Of a DNA stretch of 64,000 bases, positions 63,201 through 64,000 are shown piece by piece. The notes under the pieces were generated by a model that saw only the letters and a program-made list of their open reading frames with translations, ran no database searches and had not been told where the DNA came from. The translations under genes and the position numbers were made by a program. Each line of letters opens with the position of its first letter. The stretch's first letter is position 1. Origin of the DNA: Chitinophaga niabensis (GTDB taxonomy: Bacteria > Bacteroidota > Bacteroidia > Chitinophagales > Chitinophagaceae); the NCBI RefSeq assembly GCF_039545795.1, contig NZ_CP154260.1, forward strand, positions 1,369,001 to 1,433,000, given 5' to 3'.

Positions 63201-63600
63201 GCGGGCCGGGATCAGTGCCTGTACCGGGTGGGGGAGCAGCTTTAGGAACAAGTGAGATAGTTTTGCCTTCTATCCGGAAAAAGAATGGTTGGTTTTGTTC
63301 TACGAGAAAAAGAAAATCCCGCAGCTGCATGGAGGAAACGTTGAGAGAAACCGGCCTGGAAACATCCAGGAAACTGGCATTGAAAAAAACAACAAAGTCG
63401 GTTTGCTTTTCAATAGAAGAAAAGATCTGCTTCATGGGCAGGTCCTTGCCGGAAAGTGTGATAGTCTGGGCAGCAGGCTTGGCGGAAACACTCATGCAGG
63501 CCACAAAGAAGAAGACTGTTTGCAATTTCATAATTCTCAGCGTTAAGGCCGGAAATAGGCCGGGCGGACCGGCGGGGTTCCGGAAAGCAGTTTTTTGCAT
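60214..63600 (-). CDS. SusC/RagA-family TonB-linked outer-membrane channel with STN domain (locus D)
   Basis: 1128 residues from the ATG at 63600. The frame opens further upstream, but the leader element at 22 bases before 63600, matching loci A and C, supports this start. Signal helix about 25-40, STN domain about 47-120, a Pro-rich linker (123-136), carboxypeptidase-like domain about 138-212, signature EEVVQAYGKTSQR (219-231, a variant), plug (VRGRNTINETLVADPLYVIDGVPL) and barrel ending AGRVSFNF. The usual FecR gene lies upstream. It is the first structural gene of the operon that ends in the MutS-like pair. Confidence 0.94.
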   Translation of the reverse strand: MQKTAFRNPAGPPGLFPALTLRIMKLQTVFFFVACMSVSAKPAAQTITLSGKDLPMKQIFSSIEKQTDFVVFFNASFLDVSRPVSLNVSSMQLRDFLFLVEQNQPFFFRIEGKTISLVPKAAPPPGTGTDPGPPAPVDLILRVLDEAGSPLPGASVKVKGTKTGTTTDAEGFAILKGVENEKVILEVSYIGYQTKEVKFPEGQRQFFVGLAVAVNVLDEEVVQAYGKTSQRLAVGNIVKISGEEIRKQPVMNPLLALNGRVPGVLITPTSGYLSAPVKVEVRGRNTINETLVADPLYVIDGVPLTILDINTSFNSSNYQNGSTGFFQAGLFSNTQGQSPLFSINPADIESISVLKDAAATAIYGSRGANGVIIITTNRTKPGKTRLNVDVQRSVSAAPKHWDMLNTSQYLQMRREALKNGGLPINLANMPELGWDTTRSTDWQDVFWGLAKSTEASVGLSGGDRNTAFNLGAGYNESQDITTLSGKNLRINISSNVTHHSPNQKLTIDLRTLYSYTYVKAITSPSLVTLPPNAAPIFDKKGALNYADWTAVGLTYPFAQVLQPSTNSNNFLNAGLRINYHLVKELNLSINAGYSNAQSNSTWFNPIAAQNPLFNPTGAASFGNSTINNWNIEPQLNYAVHVGGGMLDVMAGGTYQSSGSKGINMTGYGYTNDALLKSISNAPFVSSGQQLAEKKYVSVHGRINYNWQNRYILELTGNRDGSSNFGPGKQFGNFWSAGGAWIASEETWAKNLLPSWWSFLKLNASYGVTGLDAGGAYKYLSQWSAPKYTGYDLGNYNGVAAMISQQAVNADYQWQENRKINADLSMGFLKDQITLTVSWYRNRCDNQLTTIPLPSYTGFTSVLGNSPANVENSGWEGNLNANIIATKALSWTVGFNIGINRNRLLSYPDFEYSSFYTRKKIGASLNTEYLLGYLGVNPQNGRHSYADYNHDGIITQNSGVPPGTLNDDKYVAVDVTPRYSGGISNQLSYKNLMLSVFFNFKKQLRQLPFTGFAGGMGNIPLEVYNNHWQKPGDQTIYPRFTTLSTLSDARFAGSDGSYVDGSFVRLSSLALSYSLPKKLCQKMYMQGVNLSLNMGNVFTITSYKGIDPEITFGTLPLPRTIAGRVSFNF

Positions 63601-63628
63601 ACTTTTGCAGTAGTTTGGTTTGATAAAA
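63601..63628 (-). promoter_or_regulatory. susC leader element, locus D
   Basis: On the mRNA strand TTTTAT, then 22 bases (CAAACCAAACTACTGC...), then the susC ATG, identical in spacing to loci A and C. On the opposite strand TACTTTTG (63600-63607) matches a -7 box and could start an antisense RNA. Confidence 0.5.
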
Positions 63629-63663
63629 ATGGTTTCAGACTTTTTGGATCGACCCGAACATCG

Positions 63664-63697
63664 CCGGAAGTGTTTGCCCACTTCCGGTTTGCTTTTT
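63664..63697 (+). terminator. Antisense-oriented terminator-like hairpin in the fecR-susC gap, locus D
   Basis: CCGGAAGTG pairs perfectly with CACTTCCGG around TTTGCC, followed on plus by TTTGCTTTTT. No plus-strand gene precedes it, and on the coding strand the following bases are not U-rich. Same position and orientation as at loci A and C. Confidence 0.6.
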
Positions 63698-63790
63698 ACA
63701 GGAGACCCCGGTAGCAATTAAAATGATAATTCAGTTCCGTTCACGCCGGAAAACGTTCTTTGGTTGATTAGTTATATTGGCATAGTTATG

Positions 63791-64000
63791 TTACGGTAGT
63801 ACTATCAATCGGCGGCCCTCTTCCAGCCTGAACTTCAGTTGCGAATCCGAGAGCAGCTGAAGTAACCCGCCCAGGGTTATATCCCGCCTCATTTTTCCGC
63901 CGAACCGGATATTGGGTGCGGCTCCTTCATAGATCACTTCTATATCGTACCAGCGTTCCAGTTGGCGCATGGCTTCTTCCAATGTTAATCCTTCAAAATA
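63791..64000 (-). CDS. FecR-family anti-sigma factor, C-terminal end (locus D, runs off window)
   Basis: The frame is open to the window edge, so only the last 69 residues are visible. They form the DUF4974/STN-like tail of a FecR: YFEGLTLEEAMRQLERWYDIEV, then RFGGKMRRDITLGGLLQLLSDSQLKFRLEEGRRLIVLP. This tail contacts the N-terminal domain of the SusC transducer. It is very similar to the end of the locus C FecR. A sigma gene is expected just beyond the window. Confidence 0.9.
   Translation of the reverse strand, partial: YFEGLTLEEAMRQLERWYDIEVIYEGAAPNIRFGGKMRRDITLGGLLQLLSDSQLKFRLEEGRRLIVLP

Overview
The window looks like a chromosomal segment of a Bacteroidota bacterium, most probably of the Chitinophagaceae (Chitinophaga-like). 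The grounds are four SusC/SusD outer-membrane importer loci plus the tail of a fifth SusD, several with FecR-type anti-sigma and ECF sigma genes; TAnnTTTG-type promoter boxes; weak ribosome-binding sites; Gld-type ABC genes; and DUF4843, PKD-like lipoprotein and DUF5117 genes. No phage, insertion sequence, CRISPR array, tRNA or rRNA was seen.

Layout. 1-5.8 kb: end of a SusD, a Tat-exported Gfo/Idh/MocA oxidoreductase and a 1121-residue HEAT-repeat protein with two DUF1080 domains, probably an extracytoplasmic 3-keto-glycoside pathway. 5.8-12.7 kb (minus): locus A, sigma-FecR-SusC-SusD. 12.8-28.5 kb: housekeeping and stress genes, namely a small membrane protein, MsrA, a MutS2 lacking Smr, an AraC regulator with a complete RND efflux pump, a chromate module (a ChrB-domain/AraC fusion, ChrA and a small secreted protein), two short membrane or secreted proteins, an atypical SDR, a GNAT enzyme and a methyltransferase. 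28.5-35.5 kb: locus B, SusD-SusC-FecR on minus with its sigma gene divergent. 35.5-37.2 kb: an unknown protein abutting a Crp/Fnr regulator, and a VOC protein. 37.2-50.0 kb (minus): locus C, sigma-FecR-SusC-SusD-DUF4843-PKD lipoprotein-TlpA-like-DUF5117 metalloprotease, plausibly for peptide uptake. 50.1-52.1 kb: an SDR and an AraC regulator behind two tandem palindromes. 52.1-64 kb (minus): locus D, FecR(partial)-SusC-SusD-DUF4397-ABC ATPase-GldF/GldG fusion-two MutS-like ATPases, packed with gaps of 23 nt or less from SusC onward.

Most unusual points. (1) Locus D places two translationally coupled, MutS-domain-V-only ATPases at the end of an operon of a SusCD importer and a Gld-like ABC transporter; I know of no described system with this composition. 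(2) In the three loci where anti-sigma and susC are co-linear (A, C, D), the fecR-susC gap holds a similar hairpin that reads as an intrinsic terminator only on the antisense strand, and an A/T element placed exactly 22 nt before the susC start codon. This suggests cis-antisense RNAs like those described for some Bacteroides PULs. (3) A ChrB domain is fused to an AraC DNA-binding domain directly behind a terminator-like hairpin. All function calls come from reading motifs by eye; no database search was run.
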